DNA of 64,000 nucleotides from assembly GCA_947650365.1 (NCBI GenBank), contig CANTAL010000004.1, positions 3,036,259-3,100,258 on the forward strand. The letters run 5' to 3'. This document shows, in pieces, positions 1-11,393 of the stretch. The stretch comes from Chamaelirium japonicum. Lineage: Eukaryota; Streptophyta; Magnoliopsida; Liliales; Melanthiaceae. How positions within the stretch are numbered: the stretch's first letter is position 1; every line of letters starts with the position of its first letter. The position numbers and the translations under genes were made by a program. The notes under the pieces were generated by a model. The model was not told the origin of the DNA, ran no database searches, and saw only the letters and a list, made by a program, of their open reading frames with translations.

Positions 1-68
1 GCTGTAATCACTCTCTGATATAAGGTCGGTTGAGCCTGTATACTGCACAAGACCGTATGTGTAGGCTC

Positions 69-1997
69 CTATTGCACCATTAGGTCAAAACCCTCGATGG
101 TTACCAACAACTCCCTCCGATCAGCTATCAACCTGGACAACCTACTACGGAACTTTCTGCTCAAGGCATCCGCTACAACATTAGCCTTACCAGGATGATA
201 AGAAAACCCATAATCGTAGTCTGCCAAAACCTCAACCCATCTCCTTTGGCGCACGTTGAGGTCCTTCTGGGAGGAAATATACTGCAGACTCTTATGATCA
301 CAAAATACCTCAAACTCCTCACCGTATAAGTAATGCCGCCAGATCTTGAGTACAAACACTACGGCTGCCAGCTCTAAGTCATGGGTAGGATAATTCCTCT
401 CGTGCTGCTTCAGCTGTCTAGAAGCATAAGCCACAACCTTGCCCTCCTGCATCAATACACCCCCAAGGCCCGTCTGAGATGCATCCGTAAAAACCACATA
501 CTTCTTCCCACTGATCGGCACTGTGAGGACGGGAGCTGAGGTCAATCGCTGCTTCAACTCCTGGAACGACTGCTCACAACCTTCAGACCACTCAAACTTC
601 ACTCCTTTCTTTGTCAGGCGAGTGAGTGGGCTAGCCAACTGAGAGAAACCTTCCACGAACCTCCTGTAGTAACCAGCCAAGCCTAAGAAACTACGAATCT
701 CGAAGACGTTCTTCGGTGGCTCCCAATCTAGAACTGCTTCTATTTTTGCCGGGTCTACTGAAATGCCTTCCTCTGAGACCACATGTCCCAAGAACTTCAC
801 CTCCTTCATCCAAAACTCGCACTTACTGAGCTTGGCATAAAGATGGTGGTCTCGCAAGAGCTGCAGGGAAATTCTCAGGTGTTCCTCGTGCTCCTCCTCA
901 GATGGTGAGTAGATAAGAACATCATCTACAAAGATCACCACAAATCGGTCTAGGTATGGCCTGAAGACTCGGTTCATGAGGTCCATGAAGGCGGCTGGAG
1001 CATTGGTCAAACCAAATGGCATCACCAAGAACTCATAGTGACCATACCTTGTTCGAAAAGCCGTCTTCGAAACATCATCTTTCTTCACTAGTAACTGATG
1101 GTATCCCGTCCTCAGATCAAATTTGGAGAAATACTTCGCTCCTTTTAATTGATCAAAGAGATCATCGATCCTTGGCAACGGGTACCTATTCTTCACTGTA
1201 ACAGCATTCAACCTCCGGTAATCAATACAGAGCCACTTTGTTCCATCCTTCTTTTGAGCAAAAAGGACTGGGGCACCCCATGGAGAAACACTAGGGCGAA
1301 TGAATCCAAGGTCTAAAAGCTCTTCTAGCTGTACCTTCAATTCTCTAAGCTCTGCTGGGGCCATTCGGTATGGATCTATGGAAATAGGTGCAGTTCCAGG
1401 AAGTAACTCGATACCGAATTCTACTTCTCTAGCTGGAGGCAAACCTGGAAGCTGATCTGGAAAAACATCCATGAAGTCTTGAACAACCAGGAAAATTTTT
1501 GGGGGGATGCCTTCGTCAATCTCGCTCGTCAGCTGCGCTAAGAGACTAAGACTGGACTTCCACTGCGGAATCGGGTACAAAAGGACCATCTTATTCCCGA
1601 TAAAGACAAAGCGCTCGCTATCTGGTGGAGTAAAGTAAATCTTCTTGGAATAGCAATCCAACGCTGCATGGTAGGAGGCTAACCAATCCATGCCGAGAAG
1701 AACATCCATACCTCCAAGGTGAAGGATAATCAGGTCTGCCAATAGTTGCTTATCTCCAATATGGATTACACAATCTCGACAGACTCTATCCACATCCACG
1801 TATGCTCCAAGTGGTGAGATCACCGATAAGACTTGGCCCAAGGGCTCTGACTCTAGTCCCAAGATAGCAGCAAAACTAGGTACTATATAGGAGTGTGTGG
1901 ACCCAGAGTCAAAAACCACATGTGCTAAGGTAGAGAAAACAGGAAGTGAACCTGGTTGTAGCAATATGATATGTAAGAAAGACAATACCCTACTCAA
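69..1997 (-). CDS. pol: gypsy pol, left copy: protease, reverse transcriptase, RNase H
   Basis: This 642-residue frame encodes retropepsin, RT and RNase H of the left gypsy unit. The protease motif D-S-G-S-T is at residues 30-34. RT has Y-x-L-P-R-I-D-D near 272-279 and the catalytic F-V-D-D at 356-359. RNase H has its first Asp near 505 (F-T-D-A-S), a Glu near 544, D-H-K-S near 569 and V-A-D-A-L-S-R near 614-620. The frame opens at 2015 with no ATG before residue 97, past the protease site, so an independent start is unlikely; expression as a Gag-Pol fusion after removal of an 83-nt segment fits better. It ends at an in-frame TAG (69-71); bases 1-68 continue the same frame toward integrase and are cut by the window edge. 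Confidence 0.9.
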   Translation of the reverse strand: MSRVLSFLHIILLQPGSLPVFSTLAHVVFDSGSTHSYIVPSFAAILGLESEPLGQVLSVISPLGAYVDVDRVCRDCVIHIGDKQLLADLIILHLGGMDVLLGMDWLASYHAALDCYSKKIYFTPPDSERFVFIGNKMVLLYPIPQWKSSLSLLAQLTSEIDEGIPPKIFLVVQDFMDVFPDQLPGLPPAREVEFGIELLPGTAPISIDPYRMAPAELRELKVQLEELLDLGFIRPSVSPWGAPVLFAQKKDGTKWLCIDYRRLNAVTVKNRYPLPRIDDLFDQLKGAKYFSKFDLRTGYHQLLVKKDDVSKTAFRTRYGHYEFLVMPFGLTNAPAAFMDLMNRVFRPYLDRFVVIFVDDVLIYSPSEEEHEEHLRISLQLLRDHHLYAKLSKCEFWMKEVKFLGHVVSEEGISVDPAKIEAVLDWEPPKNVFEIRSFLGLAGYYRRFVEGFSQLASPLTRLTKKGVKFEWSEGCEQSFQELKQRLTSAPVLTVPISGKKYVVFTDASQTGLGGVLMQEGKVVAYASRQLKQHERNYPTHDLELAAVVFVLKIWRHYLYGEEFEVFCDHKSLQYISSQKDLNVRQRRWVEVLADYDYGFSYHPGKANVVADALSRKFRSRLSRLIADRRELLVTIEGFDLMVQ

Positions 1998-2034
1998 TTC
2001 AATAACAGAAGCTAACTACTAGATAGAAGGGTAC
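1952..2034 (-). other. predicted intron between gag and pol (left copy)
   Basis: On the minus strand the gag frame reads GAAG then GTACCC (candidate 5' splice site, intron from 2034), and the pol frame reads CAACCAG then GTTCAC (candidate 3' splice site, intron ends at 1952). The 83-nt segment is T-rich, contains the gag stop, and has a branch-like CTTAC about 25 nt before the acceptor. Removing it (83 = 3n+2) joins the Gly codon of gag to the Gly-Ser-Leu-Pro of pol in frame. The spacing from that Gly to the protease D-S-G then matches single-ORF Tekay polyproteins as I know them. Splicing itself is inferred. Confidence 0.6.
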
Positions 2035-3229
2035 CTTCTATGACCGCACCAGAAGCTCCCTGATCCTGACCGACCAACATATACGCCCTTCCCTGGTTCT
2101 GCTGACTACTGCCGCCCTGGCGAGGAGGAGGCATCCACTGCTGCTGTTGGGGAGGACGATATTGCTGAGACCTCTGGTGTTGTGGCTGGGGAACTGGTGG
2201 AGGTGGAAGAGCTGGTCTAACTGGGGGTGCTGGAAGAGCTACTCGTGGGGCCCGATGAGGACAATCACGCTTTATATGGTCTGGGGCACCACAAGTAAAA
2301 CATCCTGCTCTCGGGCGATAAGCCTGAAAACCACCAGAAGGCCGGGACTGAAACTGTCGCTGCTGCTGAGGTCGAGCCTCCGATGTTTTCGACTTCTTCT
2401 GAAAGAATGGTTCACCACGACTACTACCACTCCGCTTCTCAAGTATCTTACGAGAATCCTCCAGTTCCTGCTCCACAGTAAGTGATCGAGTGACCACCTC
2501 CTCATAAGACTGGCCCATGAATGCCGCAACCTTTCCTCTTATTATTGGATTAAGCCCAATCTCAAAACGCTTAGCCTTCCGGGCATCAGTAGCTACCAAG
2601 TGTGGGGCATACCTGGCAAGCTCAGAAAACTTAGCCTCATACTGCGCCACCTTACGAGTCCCTTGATAGAGGGCCAAGAACTCTGCTTCCATCTTGTCTT
2701 GTATGGGTACTGGGAAAAACTTTTTACGAAAAATCTCCTCAAATTCTTGCCACTCAATGGCTCCTCGGTCTGCTGCCCTTGAACTCAAAACTGACTGCCA
2801 CCAGAACTCTGCCTCTGCCTCAAACTGGTAGGAAGCAAGAGAAACTCGTCTCTCTCCAGTCACCTCCAAGACGTTCAGTACCTTCTGGATCTGTTGCAGC
2901 CATCGGTCTGCCTCTAATGGGTTTGGTTCACCCTTGAAGATTGGGGGATACATCGCACGAAACTCCTTCATTAGCTTCCCCATGCGATCTCCCTCAGCTC
3001 GAGGTGCACTCTGCTGCTGAGTCAGAGTAGCCTGAACTAGCGCCGCCTGCGCTGCAGTAGTCTGCTCTTGTGCAGCCTGCTGTTGACGCTCTACTACTTC
3101 CTGCTGACGTTGCATCATAGCCTGTTGCTGACGCATCATGTCAGCCATGCCCTGCAGCATCTCTGCCGGAGTCTGGCTATGCACCACAGGCTCAGACGAG
3201 GAAGAAGTTTGACCTCTCGTGAGAACCAT
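2012..3229 (-). CDS. gag: gypsy gag, left copy
   Basis: This encodes the structural Gag protein forming the virus-like particle. The first ATG is at 3229; the open frame extends two codons further upstream only through a TTG. The N-terminus is Gln-rich with a M-R-Q-Q-Q run, followed by a retrotransposon gag domain (about residues 90-260, including F-W-W and F-F-P motifs), a basic Q-rich stretch, and a zinc knuckle [14 protein letters not shown] near residue 315 (CX2CX4HX4C, intact). A Pro/Gln-rich tail follows. The frame ends at a TAG (2012-2014) inside the predicted intron, so unspliced RNA would give Gag alone. It differs from the right copy at a few residues (V/A, M/I, S/G). Confidence 0.9.
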   Translation of the reverse strand: MVLTRGQTSSSSEPVVHSQTPAEMLQGMADMMRQQQAMMQRQQEVVERQQQAAQEQTTAAQAALVQATLTQQQSAPRAEGDRMGKLMKEFRAMYPPIFKGEPNPLEADRWLQQIQKVLNVLEVTGERRVSLASYQFEAEAEFWWQSVLSSRAADRGAIEWQEFEEIFRKKFFPVPIQDKMEAEFLALYQGTRKVAQYEAKFSELARYAPHLVATDARKAKRFEIGLNPIIRGKVAAFMGQSYEEVVTRSLTVEQELEDSRKILEKRSGSSRGEPFFQKKSKTSEARPQQQRQFQSRPSGGFQAYRPRAGCFTCGAPDHIKRDCPHRAPRVALPAPPVRPALPPPPVPQPQHQRSQQYRPPQQQQWMPPPRQGGSSQQNQGRAYMLVGQDQGASGAVIEGTLLSSS

Positions 3230-3316
3230 CTGCAAATAACCATCATGATCAAAATCTCTGTAAGAATAACTATCCTAAGACTTAACTACTTCCTATCCCC
3301 TAGGGTCATATCCCTA

Positions 3317-3328
3317 GCTCTGATACCA
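3317..3328 (-). promoter_or_regulatory. primer binding site, initiator tRNA-Met (left unit)
   Basis: On the minus strand TGGTATCAGAGC lies three bases past the LTR end at 3332. It is complementary to the 3' end of initiator tRNA-Met and primes minus-strand DNA synthesis. Confidence 0.9.
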
Positions 3329-3331
3329 AGT

Positions 3332-6300
3332 TGTCATGCCCCGGTTTTCCATACAAAGAAAACTATCCAACTCGGGGGTGAGAAGGTAGAAGTTATGAGT
3401 TTGAATTTACTTGATAAAATATCACCATTTATTTTAAAAAAAAAATGGTGAAAGCTACGCTACTGAAAAGGTAGCCTTGAGGAGAGGCCTACCATATGTC
3501 AACTGGTATCGAGCAACAGATATTACCATAACTAACAAAACTAACCAACAATCCCAACCAGAAAGGAAAATCCAAACATGTCCATACTAATTCCCAATTA
3601 CACCAAATGTTGAAGAAGATAAAGACTACTAGCTACTAACGAGAAATCTGATCACTGCTGCTCCAAGACCACGCCTGCTTTTAACCACCGTCTACTGCTG
3701 ACCTGAAACTGGATCTGCCCGTGGGAATGGGCAGCCCCCATGAGAATGGGAGATTAGTCGTGTGAAAAACGACTAGTAAGGCTACTAATACTAAGCTACT
3801 ACTCCAGTATCCTATTTAATGTGACTAAGCATGCATTCAATTATAATACTTCCATAATTTCAAAATAAATAAACAAGCTCTATCTATAAATTGCACATTC
3901 ATGGAATCATTAAGTTCTGCAGAAAAGATGTACATGCAAGTAAATTAGTTATTTGTGAACCGTCGGTTTTCTACCAGTTCCGACAACAGAAACCTACTGG
4001 ACACAAGTTACCTTGGATCCTCCAATAGAAAAGTTTACCCAAATGGCCAAGAGGGGTTTCCCGTCTCTCACGGAGGAGCTCTACCGCCCAACTTACTTTT
4101 TCGAGGTCGTACCTCAGGAGTGGACTACTAGGCCAAGGCTCTCAAGCTCCCTGGCTTTACCGCCTGCCCAACCCCGTGACCCTACCTACTTTATTCAGAT
4201 TGTGCACGAGTAGTGGTTCACCTTCCACTCGTGCACACGGGTCTCCCTACACACTTCCCTCTAGGAAGCAACAATGTCACATCTCAGTCTAATGATGATT
4301 CAATACTATCCATCCTGCCTCAATTACCGAGACAGCCGGTATCGTTGCTCATCGGCAACTCAACCAAGTTCATATATAAGTTAACATATCTCAAGCACAA
4401 TTCATAAGTGATTGTTATATCTATATTCATAGAATGACATGTTCTCAATGTACTATTACCATGCTATCAAATATCTCATTGTTCAAGTTTAAAGCAATTA
4501 GACGATAACCATCTTCGCATGTAATGATGTGCCCACTCCCCACATGCGATTCAACACATGCATTAGGCACATCATTGCCCATACAAGCTTCAGAATACTA
4601 CAAAGCTACACTAAACAGTCTACTATTGTAGATAACATAGTAAGAGTAACTTACCTTAGCTAGAGTAGCAAGCTCCTGTACCACGTGTCCTAATATCCAC
4701 ACCCGGGCATCCAAGTGCACGACCACCACTAGGAAGCTCCAATGCTAAAAATACATCAAATAAGAAGGCATCACTAACCTAGCAACTAAATGACAATGGG
4801 TCGGTAGATTAGGATCGCACAAGTGTGATTGATAGAATGAAGGTTCGTAGGGGTCAAATCGGTGCGATACGGTGGCTAGACCTATCCTCGACATAGGCAG
4901 GTGTGTACAGGGGTTACAAGCTAACCCACCAGATTTTCCATTCTAAAGGATTAAAAAAATAGGGTCTATGGAGGAAATCCAGGTCACCCTCGGTAGGGGA
5001 CCGGTGCTGGGTTGATAACACGGGGACCCGTGTAATCATACGGCCCAAAATCAAATTCTATAGGATAAATATAGACTCAGGGTATTAACCCCAAGCCATC
5101 AGGTCCGTCTTGGAAAAATAATTCTAATGCCGCCAATTTCGCCCAAATCTGAATTCGGACGAAGAAATAGTGGTCGAACCACGGAAGCCGACTAGTTCGG
5201 TTCCATGGCGGTAAACAGGATTTTAAAAGAGGTTTGTACAGGATAAAACCTAAATTATTAGGTAGTATTTTTCGAGCCGGTTCCAATGCCACCAGTTTCG
5301 CGGCATTCCGACGTCAGACGAAGAATCCATGCCCAAACCAAGATCTATAGTTCAATAGTGGTTCAAAATTTAAATCGGGTTCAAGGGCTGGTCTAACCTA
5401 ACTTAAAAGAACAATACCCGAAATTCCCTCTATGTCCCTTTTCTTCTCCACCCAACCAACGAACCAGAGGTTGGGTTCCCATGAAACCTATGGGCCAACC
5501 TCTCAACTTCGACCAACTCCGGCAACTCGGGAGGGTTCGTACGGCTTGCTAAGCACCACTCAGGTCTTCGGGGCCCATCGATGGCCACCACATGATCCGT
5601 ACCCGACTCGTGAAAAAGAGAGAGAAGCCATGGCTGCGGGTTGCTCGGCTCGGCTTGGACGCTTGGGTTGGGTTGGGGATGATTGGTCGGATCCCGACCG
5701 GTGAGGGTGTGGCCGGTGGTGGTGTCAAGAAGGAGAGGAGCGGAGGAGGAGAAGAGAGAGGGGGAGGAAGAACCTGGGAGAAAGGAGAGGAATCCGGTGC
5801 CGATGCTCCAACAACGGTGAGACCTCCACTCCGGCTGTTCTCGAGCGGCACGAACACGCGAGAAGAGGAGAAGAATGACGGCTAGGAGAAGGCTAGGGTT
5901 CTCTCATGCAAGGCTTTATAAAGAGAGGAGGGATGAAACCCTCAACAAAATGACACCGTCCGATAATAATCGGACGACCCTCATCTCATCAGAATGATCC
6001 AAGGGAGATGGAAAAGCTCAGCTGCGTGTAGAGGTTGTTGTAGGAAGTCGGGTCGGGTCTAATACCACCTACAAAACCCAACTACAAACATCCGAAAAGC
6101 TGTTCCCTTCTACTCACAAACAGGAAAAGCTCTAAACTTCTCATTCGGACTCCGATTCGCGGTGTGAGTAGTCCCCGGAGAAGGATTCGACGAGCCGAAC
6201 GCAACCGTGCTAGTCTTGTCTCCATCAGACTATTCTATCAAGTGCAGTTATATAAAGGGTAAAAATTACTAAACCGTTAATAACCTTTTTCTAAGACCTC

Positions 6301-6603
6301 GAAATAAAATAATCAAATAAATAAAAAAATTCCACTACAGCCGTCTCGGCGAGACGACTCCATTGGTATAGGTTTTGTCAAATTCTGACCCCCTTAATTA
6401 GATTGATTTTAATATATTTAAAACTATTCACATAAACCCCAAACGGGTGTGCAAAATCTCCTGTTGCGAAAACCCCGCAACCCTGGTCACAACAATACCA
6501 GCATATGACATTGCTACTCATATTACCAACTTTCTTATCAAATGATGATAATCATGCATAAAAATTATTAATCCAAAGTACCCCAAAATATCCGGGCATT
6601 ACA
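3332..6603 (-). repeat. gypsy LTR shared between the two tandem units
   Basis: The 3272-bp LTR begins TGTAATGCCCGG and ends GGGGCATGACA on the minus strand (TG...CA). It is followed by a PBS at the low-coordinate side and preceded by a polypurine tract at the high side, so it acts as both 5' and 3' LTR. Its length equals that of the LTR at 11394-14665, and by eye the two differ at roughly 16 single bases. A TATA box (TATAAA on the minus strand) lies at 5915-5920. No coding function is supported inside it. Confidence 0.93.
5915..5920 (-). promoter_or_regulatory. LTR TATA box (shared LTR)
   Basis: CTTTATAAAG on the minus strand lies about 690 bp into the LTR, followed by a CT-rich stretch. This is the likely core promoter for the left unit. 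Confidence 0.5.
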
Positions 6604-6618
6604 TCCTACCCCCCTTAG
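6604..6618 (-). promoter_or_regulatory. gypsy polypurine tract
   Basis: On the minus strand CTAAGGGGGGTAGGA ends directly at the 3' LTR start (TGTAATG). This is the plus-strand primer of reverse transcription. Confidence 0.85.
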
Positions 6619-6642
6619 AAAAATTTCGTCCCGAAATTGAAA

Positions 6643-7383
6643 TCAATTAGATGACTCACCAAACAAAGAGGGATATCGAGACCGCATCTCGGACTCCAAT
6701 TCCCACGTAGCTTCATCTTCAGCATGATGATTCCAAAGCACCTTGACCATACGGATGGTCTTGGTGCGTAACACCTTCTCTTCACTAGCCAGAATTCGGA
6801 CAGGCTTCTCCTCATAAGTTGCATCCTTGTTGAGGTCTAGATCTTGCCAATCCAGCACGTGTGATGGGTCTGGCTCATACTTCCGAAGCATCGATACATG
6901 AAAGACTGCATGAATCGCTAAGAGCCGAGGGGGCAAAGCTAGGAGATACGCCACCTCACCGACTCTATCCAGAATCTCGAACGGTCCAATATACCTCGGG
7001 GCTAGCTTCCCTCGCTTTCCAAACCGAAAAACCCCATGCCTAGGAGAAACCTTTAGAAAAACTCGGTCACCAACCACAAACTCAAGAGGGCGCCGACGCT
7101 TGTCAGCATACCTCTTCTGCCTACTCTGAGCTGCTCGCAGACGTTCTCGTATCAGATGCACCTTCTCCGTAGTCTCCTGAACAAGGTCTGGTCCTACCAG
7201 GCTCCGCTCACCTACCTCTGCCCAACAGAGAGGGGACCGACACGGCCTCCCATACAATGCCTCGAAGGGAGCCATGCCGATACTCGCCTGATAGCTGTTG
7301 TTGTATGCAAACTCCACTAGCGGTAAATGGTCTTCCCAACTGCCTCCAAAGTCAATCACACAAGCTCGCAGCATGTCCTCCAA
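6643..7383 (-). CDS. gypsy integrase C-terminal part with chromodomain
   Basis: This 246-residue frame continues integrase after an in-frame TAG at 7417-7419. The catalytic Glu of the DDE triad (in T-D-G-Q-S-E-R-T) lies in the same frame just upstream, between the stop and 7383. The typical A-Y-N-N-S-Y-Q...[11 protein letters not shown] block follows, then the GPY/F-like C-terminal domain (F-E-I-L-D-R-V-G near residues 130-145, H-A-V-F-H-V-S-M-L). A chromodomain-like segment lies at about 190-240 (P-V-R-I-L ... V-L-W-N-H-H ... A-T-W-E). Chromodomain integrases of plant chromoviruses target heterochromatin. The frame ends 40 bp before the LTR. Confidence 0.88.
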   Translation of the reverse strand: MEDMLRACVIDFGGSWEDHLPLVEFAYNNSYQASIGMAPFEALYGRPCRSPLCWAEVGERSLVGPDLVQETTEKVHLIRERLRAAQSRQKRYADKRRRPLEFVVGDRVFLKVSPRHGVFRFGKRGKLAPRYIGPFEILDRVGEVAYLLALPPRLLAIHAVFHVSMLRKYEPDPSHVLDWQDLDLNKDATYEEKPVRILASEEKVLRTKTIRMVKVLWNHHAEDEATWELESEMRSRYPSLFGESSN

Positions 7384-7416
7384 GATCTGAATAGTCCTCT
7401 CAGATTGGCCATCTGT

Positions 7417-8112
7417 CTAAGGGTAGAAGGCCGTACTGAGACAGAGCTTGGTCCCCAAAGCTAATTGTAGACTACTCCAAAACTGAGAAGCAAAGTTGGG
7501 ATCTCGATCAGAAACGATAGTGATAGGAACTCCATGAAGCTTGACTATTTCCTTCAGGTATAGCTTTGCTTGCTCATTGCTTGACATTGTCGTTCGCATG
7601 GGAAGAAAATGCGCTGAGTTTGTCAATCTGTCTACTATCACCCAAATTGAGTCATGCTTATTTCGTGATAGGGGAAATCCAGAGACGAAATCCATAGTAA
7701 GGTGCTCCCACTTCCACTCTGCTACTGGCAATGGCTGTAAAGGGCCCGCGGGTCTCTGATGCTCTGCTTTGACCTGCTGACAGGTCAAACACTTCGCTAC
7801 AAACTGGGCTATGTCTCTCTTCATCCCACTCCACCATAATTGACTCTTCAAGTCGCGATACATCTTCGTACCACCAGGGTGAATAGTGAATCTTGATCTA
7901 TGGGCTTCAGTAAGTACCTCTTCACGAATCTCTGAGTTCTCTGGAAGACAAAGTCTCCCTTTGAACCTAAGTCCTCCATCAGAACCAATAGACCAATCCT
8001 GGTCTATTCCTCCGTTCTGGCACCGAGTCCTGACCTCCTCTAGATTTGAATCTAGTCGCTGCGCTGTAATCACTCTCTGATATAAGGTCGGTTGAGCCTG
8101 TATACTGCACAA
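7417..8112 (-). CDS. gypsy integrase N-terminal zinc finger and core, stop-interrupted
   Basis: This 231-residue frame is the same reading frame as the RT/RNase H ORF upstream, split off by one TAG. It carries the HHCC zinc-binding motif (H71, H78, C108, C111) and the core catalytic Asp residues (M-D-F-V-S-G near 141; S-D-R-D near 203). It ends at a TAG in S-T-A-F-Y-P-stop-T-D-G-Q, where the family has Gln, a single CAG-to-TAG change. There is no ATG at its beginning; it is a piece of the polyprotein, not a separate gene. Confidence 0.85.
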   Translation of the reverse strand: MCSIQAQPTLYQRVITAQRLDSNLEEVRTRCQNGGIDQDWSIGSDGGLRFKGRLCLPENSEIREEVLTEAHRSRFTIHPGGTKMYRDLKSQLWWSGMKRDIAQFVAKCLTCQQVKAEHQRPAGPLQPLPVAEWKWEHLTMDFVSGFPLSRNKHDSIWVIVDRLTNSAHFLPMRTTMSSNEQAKLYLKEIVKLHGVPITIVSDRDPNFASQFWSSLQLALGTKLCLSTAFYP

Positions 8113-8130
8113 GACCGTATGTGTAGGCTC

Positions 8131-10059
8131 CTATTGCACCATTAGGTCAAAACCCTCGATGGTTACCAATAACTCCCTCCGATCAGCTATCAACCTGGAC
8201 AACCTACTACGGAACTTTCTGCTCAAGGCATCCGCTACAACATTAGCCTTACCAGGATGATAAGAAAACCCATAATCGTAGTCTGCCAAAACCTCAACCC
8301 ATCTCCTTTGGCGCACGTTGAGGTCCTTCTGGGAGGAAATATACTGCAGACTCTTATGATCACAAAATACCTCAAACTCCTCACCGTATAAGTAATGCCG
8401 CCAGATCTTGAGTACAAACACTAAGGCTGCCAGCTCTAAGTCATGGGTAGGATAATTCCTCTCGTGCTGCTTCAGCTGTCTAGAAGCATAAGCCACAACC
8501 TTGCCCTCCTGCATCAATACACCCCCAAGGCCCGTCTGAGATGCATCCGTAAAAACCACATACTTCTTCCCACTGATCGGCACTGTGAGGACGGGAGCTG
8601 AGGTCAATCGCTGCTTCAACTCCTGGAACGACTGCTCACAACCTTCAGACCACTCAAACTTCACTCCTTTCTTTGTCAGGCGAGTGAGTGGGCTAGCCAA
8701 CTGAGAGAAACCTTCCACGAACCTCCTGTAGTAACCAGCCAAGCCTAAGAAACTACGAATCTCGAAGACGTTCTTCGGTGGCTCCCAATCTAGAACTGCT
8801 TCTATTTTTGCCGGGTCTACTGAAATGCCTTCCTCTGAGACCACATGTCCCAAGAACTTCACCTCCTTCATCCAAAACTCGCACTTACTGAGCTTGGCAT
8901 AAAGATGGTGGTCTCGCAAGAGCTGCAGGGAAATTCTCAGGTGTTCCTCGTGCTCCTCCTCAGATGGTGAGTAGATAAGAACATCATCTACAAAGATCAC
9001 CACAAATCGGTCTAGGTATGGCCTGAAGACTCGGTTCATGAGGTCCATGAAGGCGGCTGGAGCATTGGTCAAACCAAATGGCATCACCAAGAACTCATAG
9101 TGACCATACCTTGTTCGAAAAGCCGTCTTCGAAACATCATCTTTCTTCACTAGTAACTGATGGTATCCCGTCCTCAGATCAAATTTGGAGAAATACTTCG
9201 CTCCTTTTAATTGATCAAAGAGATCATCGATCCTTGGCAACGGGTACCTATTCTTCACTGTAACAGCATTCAACCTCCGGTAATCAATACAGAGCCACTT
9301 TGTTCCATCCTTCTTTTGAGCAAAAAGGACTGGGGCACCCCATGGAGAAACACTAGGGCGAATGAATCCAAGGTCTAAAAGCTCTTCTAGCTGTACCTTC
9401 AATTCTCTAAGCTCTGCTGGGGCCATTCGGTATGGATCTATGGAAATAGGTGCAGTTCCAGGAAGTAACTCGATACCGAATTCTACTTCTCTAGCTGGAG
9501 GCAAACCTGGAAGCTGATCTGGAAAAACATCCATGAAGTCTTGAACAACCAGGAAAATTTTTGGGGGGATGCCTTCGTCAATCTCGCTCGTCAGCTGCGC
9601 TAAGAGACTAAGACTGGACTTCCGCTGCGGAATCGGGTACAAAAGGACCATCTTATTCCCGATAAAGACAAAGCGCTCGCTATCTGGTGGAGTAAAGTAA
9701 ATCTTCTTGGAATAGCAATCCAACGCTGCATGGTAGGAGGCTAACCAATCCATGCCGAGAAGAACATCCATACCTCCAAGGTGAAGGATAATCAGGTCTG
9801 CCAATAGTTGCTTATCTCCAATATGGATTACACAATCTCGACAGACTCTATCCACATCCACGTATGCTCCAAGTGGTGAGATCACCGATAAGACTTGGCC
9901 CAAGGGCTCTGACTCTAGTCCCAAGATAGCAGCAAAACTAGGTACTATATAGGAGTGTGTGGACCCAGAGTCAAAAACCACATGTGCTAAGGTAGAGAAA
10001 ACAGGAAGTGAACCTGGTTGTAGCAATATGATATGTAAGAAAGACAATACCCTACTCAA
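8131..10059 (-). CDS. pol: gypsy pol, right copy: protease, reverse transcriptase, RNase H
   Basis: It is nearly identical to the left copy (642 residues; seen differences are W/R near residue 146 and V/L near 548). Protease D-S-G-S, RT F-V-D-D and the RNase H acidic residues are all intact. Like the left copy it lacks an early ATG and ends at the same in-frame TAG (8131-8133, context CAA TAG GAG), so that stop predates the tandem duplication. The reading frame continues into integrase after the stop. Confidence 0.92.
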   Translation of the reverse strand: MSRVLSFLHIILLQPGSLPVFSTLAHVVFDSGSTHSYIVPSFAAILGLESEPLGQVLSVISPLGAYVDVDRVCRDCVIHIGDKQLLADLIILHLGGMDVLLGMDWLASYHAALDCYSKKIYFTPPDSERFVFIGNKMVLLYPIPQRKSSLSLLAQLTSEIDEGIPPKIFLVVQDFMDVFPDQLPGLPPAREVEFGIELLPGTAPISIDPYRMAPAELRELKVQLEELLDLGFIRPSVSPWGAPVLFAQKKDGTKWLCIDYRRLNAVTVKNRYPLPRIDDLFDQLKGAKYFSKFDLRTGYHQLLVKKDDVSKTAFRTRYGHYEFLVMPFGLTNAPAAFMDLMNRVFRPYLDRFVVIFVDDVLIYSPSEEEHEEHLRISLQLLRDHHLYAKLSKCEFWMKEVKFLGHVVSEEGISVDPAKIEAVLDWEPPKNVFEIRSFLGLAGYYRRFVEGFSQLASPLTRLTKKGVKFEWSEGCEQSFQELKQRLTSAPVLTVPISGKKYVVFTDASQTGLGGVLMQEGKVVAYASRQLKQHERNYPTHDLELAALVFVLKIWRHYLYGEEFEVFCDHKSLQYISSQKDLNVRQRRWVEVLADYDYGFSYHPGKANVVADALSRKFRSRLSRLIADRRELLVTIEGFDLMVQ

Positions 10060-10096
10060 TTCAATAACAGAAGCTAACTACTAGATAGAAGGGTAC
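10014..10096 (-). other. predicted intron between gag and pol (right copy)
   Basis: It has the same 83-nt sequence as in the left unit: donor GAAG|GTACCC, acceptor CAACCAG|GTT. Removal places the Glu-Gly of gag before Ser-Leu-Pro-Val of pol in one frame. The inferred role is control of the Gag to Gag-Pol ratio: unspliced RNA gives Gag, spliced RNA gives Gag-Pol. Confidence 0.6.
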
Positions 10097-11291
10097 CTTC
10101 TATGACCGCACCAGAAGCTCCCTGATCCTGACCGACCAACATATACGCCCTTCCCTGGTTCTGCTGACTACCGCCGCCCTGGCGAGGAGGAGGCATCCAC
10201 TGCTGCTGTTGGGGAGGACGATATTGCTGAGACCTCTGGTGTTGTGGCTGGGGAACTGGTGGAGGTGGAAGAGCTGGTCTAACTGGGGGTGCTGGAAGAG
10301 CTACTCGTGGGGCCCGATGAGGACAATCACGCTTTATATGGTCTGGGGCACCACAAGTAAAACATCCTGCTCTCGGGCGATAAGCCTGAAAACCACCAGA
10401 AGGCCGGGACTGAAACTGTCGCTGCTGCTGAGGTCGAGCCTCCGATGTTTTCGACTTCTTCTGAAAGAATGGTTCACCACGACTACTACCACTCCGCTTC
10501 TCAAGTATCTTACGAGAATCCTCCAGTTCCTGCTCCACAGTAAGTGATCGAGTGACCACCTCCTCATAAGACTGGCCCATGAATGCCGCAACCTTTCCTC
10601 TTATTATTGGATTAAGCCCAATCTCAAAACGCTTAGCCTTCCGGGCATCAGTAGCTACCAAGTGTGGGGCATACCTGGCAAGCTCAGAAAACTTAGCCTC
10701 ATACTGCGCCACCTTACGAGTCCCTTGATAGAGGGCCAAGAACTCTGCTTCTATCTTGTCTTGTATGGGTACTGGGAAAAACTTTTTACGAAAAATCTCC
10801 TCAAATTCTTGCCACTCAATGGCTCCTCGGTCTGCTGCCCTTGAACTCAAAACTGACTGCCACCAGAACTCTGCCTCTGCCTCAAACTGGTAGGAAGCAA
10901 GAGAAACTCGTCTCTCTCCAGTCACCTCCAAGACGTTCAGTACCTTCTGGATCTGTTGCAGCCATCGGTCTGCCTCTAATGGGTTTGGTTCACCCTTGAA
11001 GATTGGGGGATACATCGCACGAAACTCCTTCATTAGCTTCCCCATGCGATCTCCCTCAGCTCGAGGTGCACTCTGCTGCTGAGTCAGAGTAGCCTGAGCT
11101 AGCGCCGCCTGCGCTGCAGTAGTCTGCTCTTGTGCAGCCTGCTGTTGACGCTCTACTACTTCCTGCTGACGTTGCATCATAGCCTGTTGCTGACGCATCA
11201 TGTCAGCCATGCCCTGCAGCATCTCTGCCGGAGTCTGGCTATGCACCACAGGCTCAGACGAGGAAGAAGTTTGACCTCTCGTGAGAACCAT
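10074..11291 (-). CDS. gag: gypsy gag, right copy
   Basis: This is the full gag frame of the right unit, with its first ATG at 11291. It has the Gln-rich N-terminus, gag domain and an intact CX2CX4HX4C knuckle, then a Pro/Gln-rich tail ending in the predicted intron. The frame has no internal stop, and the whole unit (LTR pair, PBS, PPT) looks young apart from two TAG codons in pol. Confidence 0.92.
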   Translation of the reverse strand: MVLTRGQTSSSSEPVVHSQTPAEMLQGMADMMRQQQAMMQRQQEVVERQQQAAQEQTTAAQAALAQATLTQQQSAPRAEGDRMGKLMKEFRAMYPPIFKGEPNPLEADRWLQQIQKVLNVLEVTGERRVSLASYQFEAEAEFWWQSVLSSRAADRGAIEWQEFEEIFRKKFFPVPIQDKIEAEFLALYQGTRKVAQYEAKFSELARYAPHLVATDARKAKRFEIGLNPIIRGKVAAFMGQSYEEVVTRSLTVEQELEDSRKILEKRSGSSRGEPFFQKKSKTSEARPQQQRQFQSRPSGGFQAYRPRAGCFTCGAPDHIKRDCPHRAPRVALPAPPVRPALPPPPVPQPQHQRSQQYRPPQQQQWMPPPRQGGGSQQNQGRAYMLVGQDQGASGAVIEGTLLSSS

Positions 11292-11378
11292 CTGCAAATA
11301 ACCATCATGATCAAAATCTCTGTAAGAATAACTATCCTAAGACTTAACTACTTCCTATCCCCTAGGGTCATATCCCTA

Positions 11379-11390
11379 GCTCTGATACCA
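11379..11390 (-). promoter_or_regulatory. primer binding site, initiator tRNA-Met (right unit)
   Basis: TGGTATCAGAGC on the minus strand lies three bases beyond the end of the 5' LTR at 11394. Confidence 0.9.
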
Positions 11391-11393
11391 AGT

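Noticed and set aside
5549-5857. 102-codon Pro-rich ORF in the gypsy LTR on the minus strand, just downstream of the TATA box (also 13611-13919)
   Set aside because: The only early ATG is present in one LTR (13911-13913) and is GTG in the other; low-complexity composition. Treated as chance frame in the R/U5 region.
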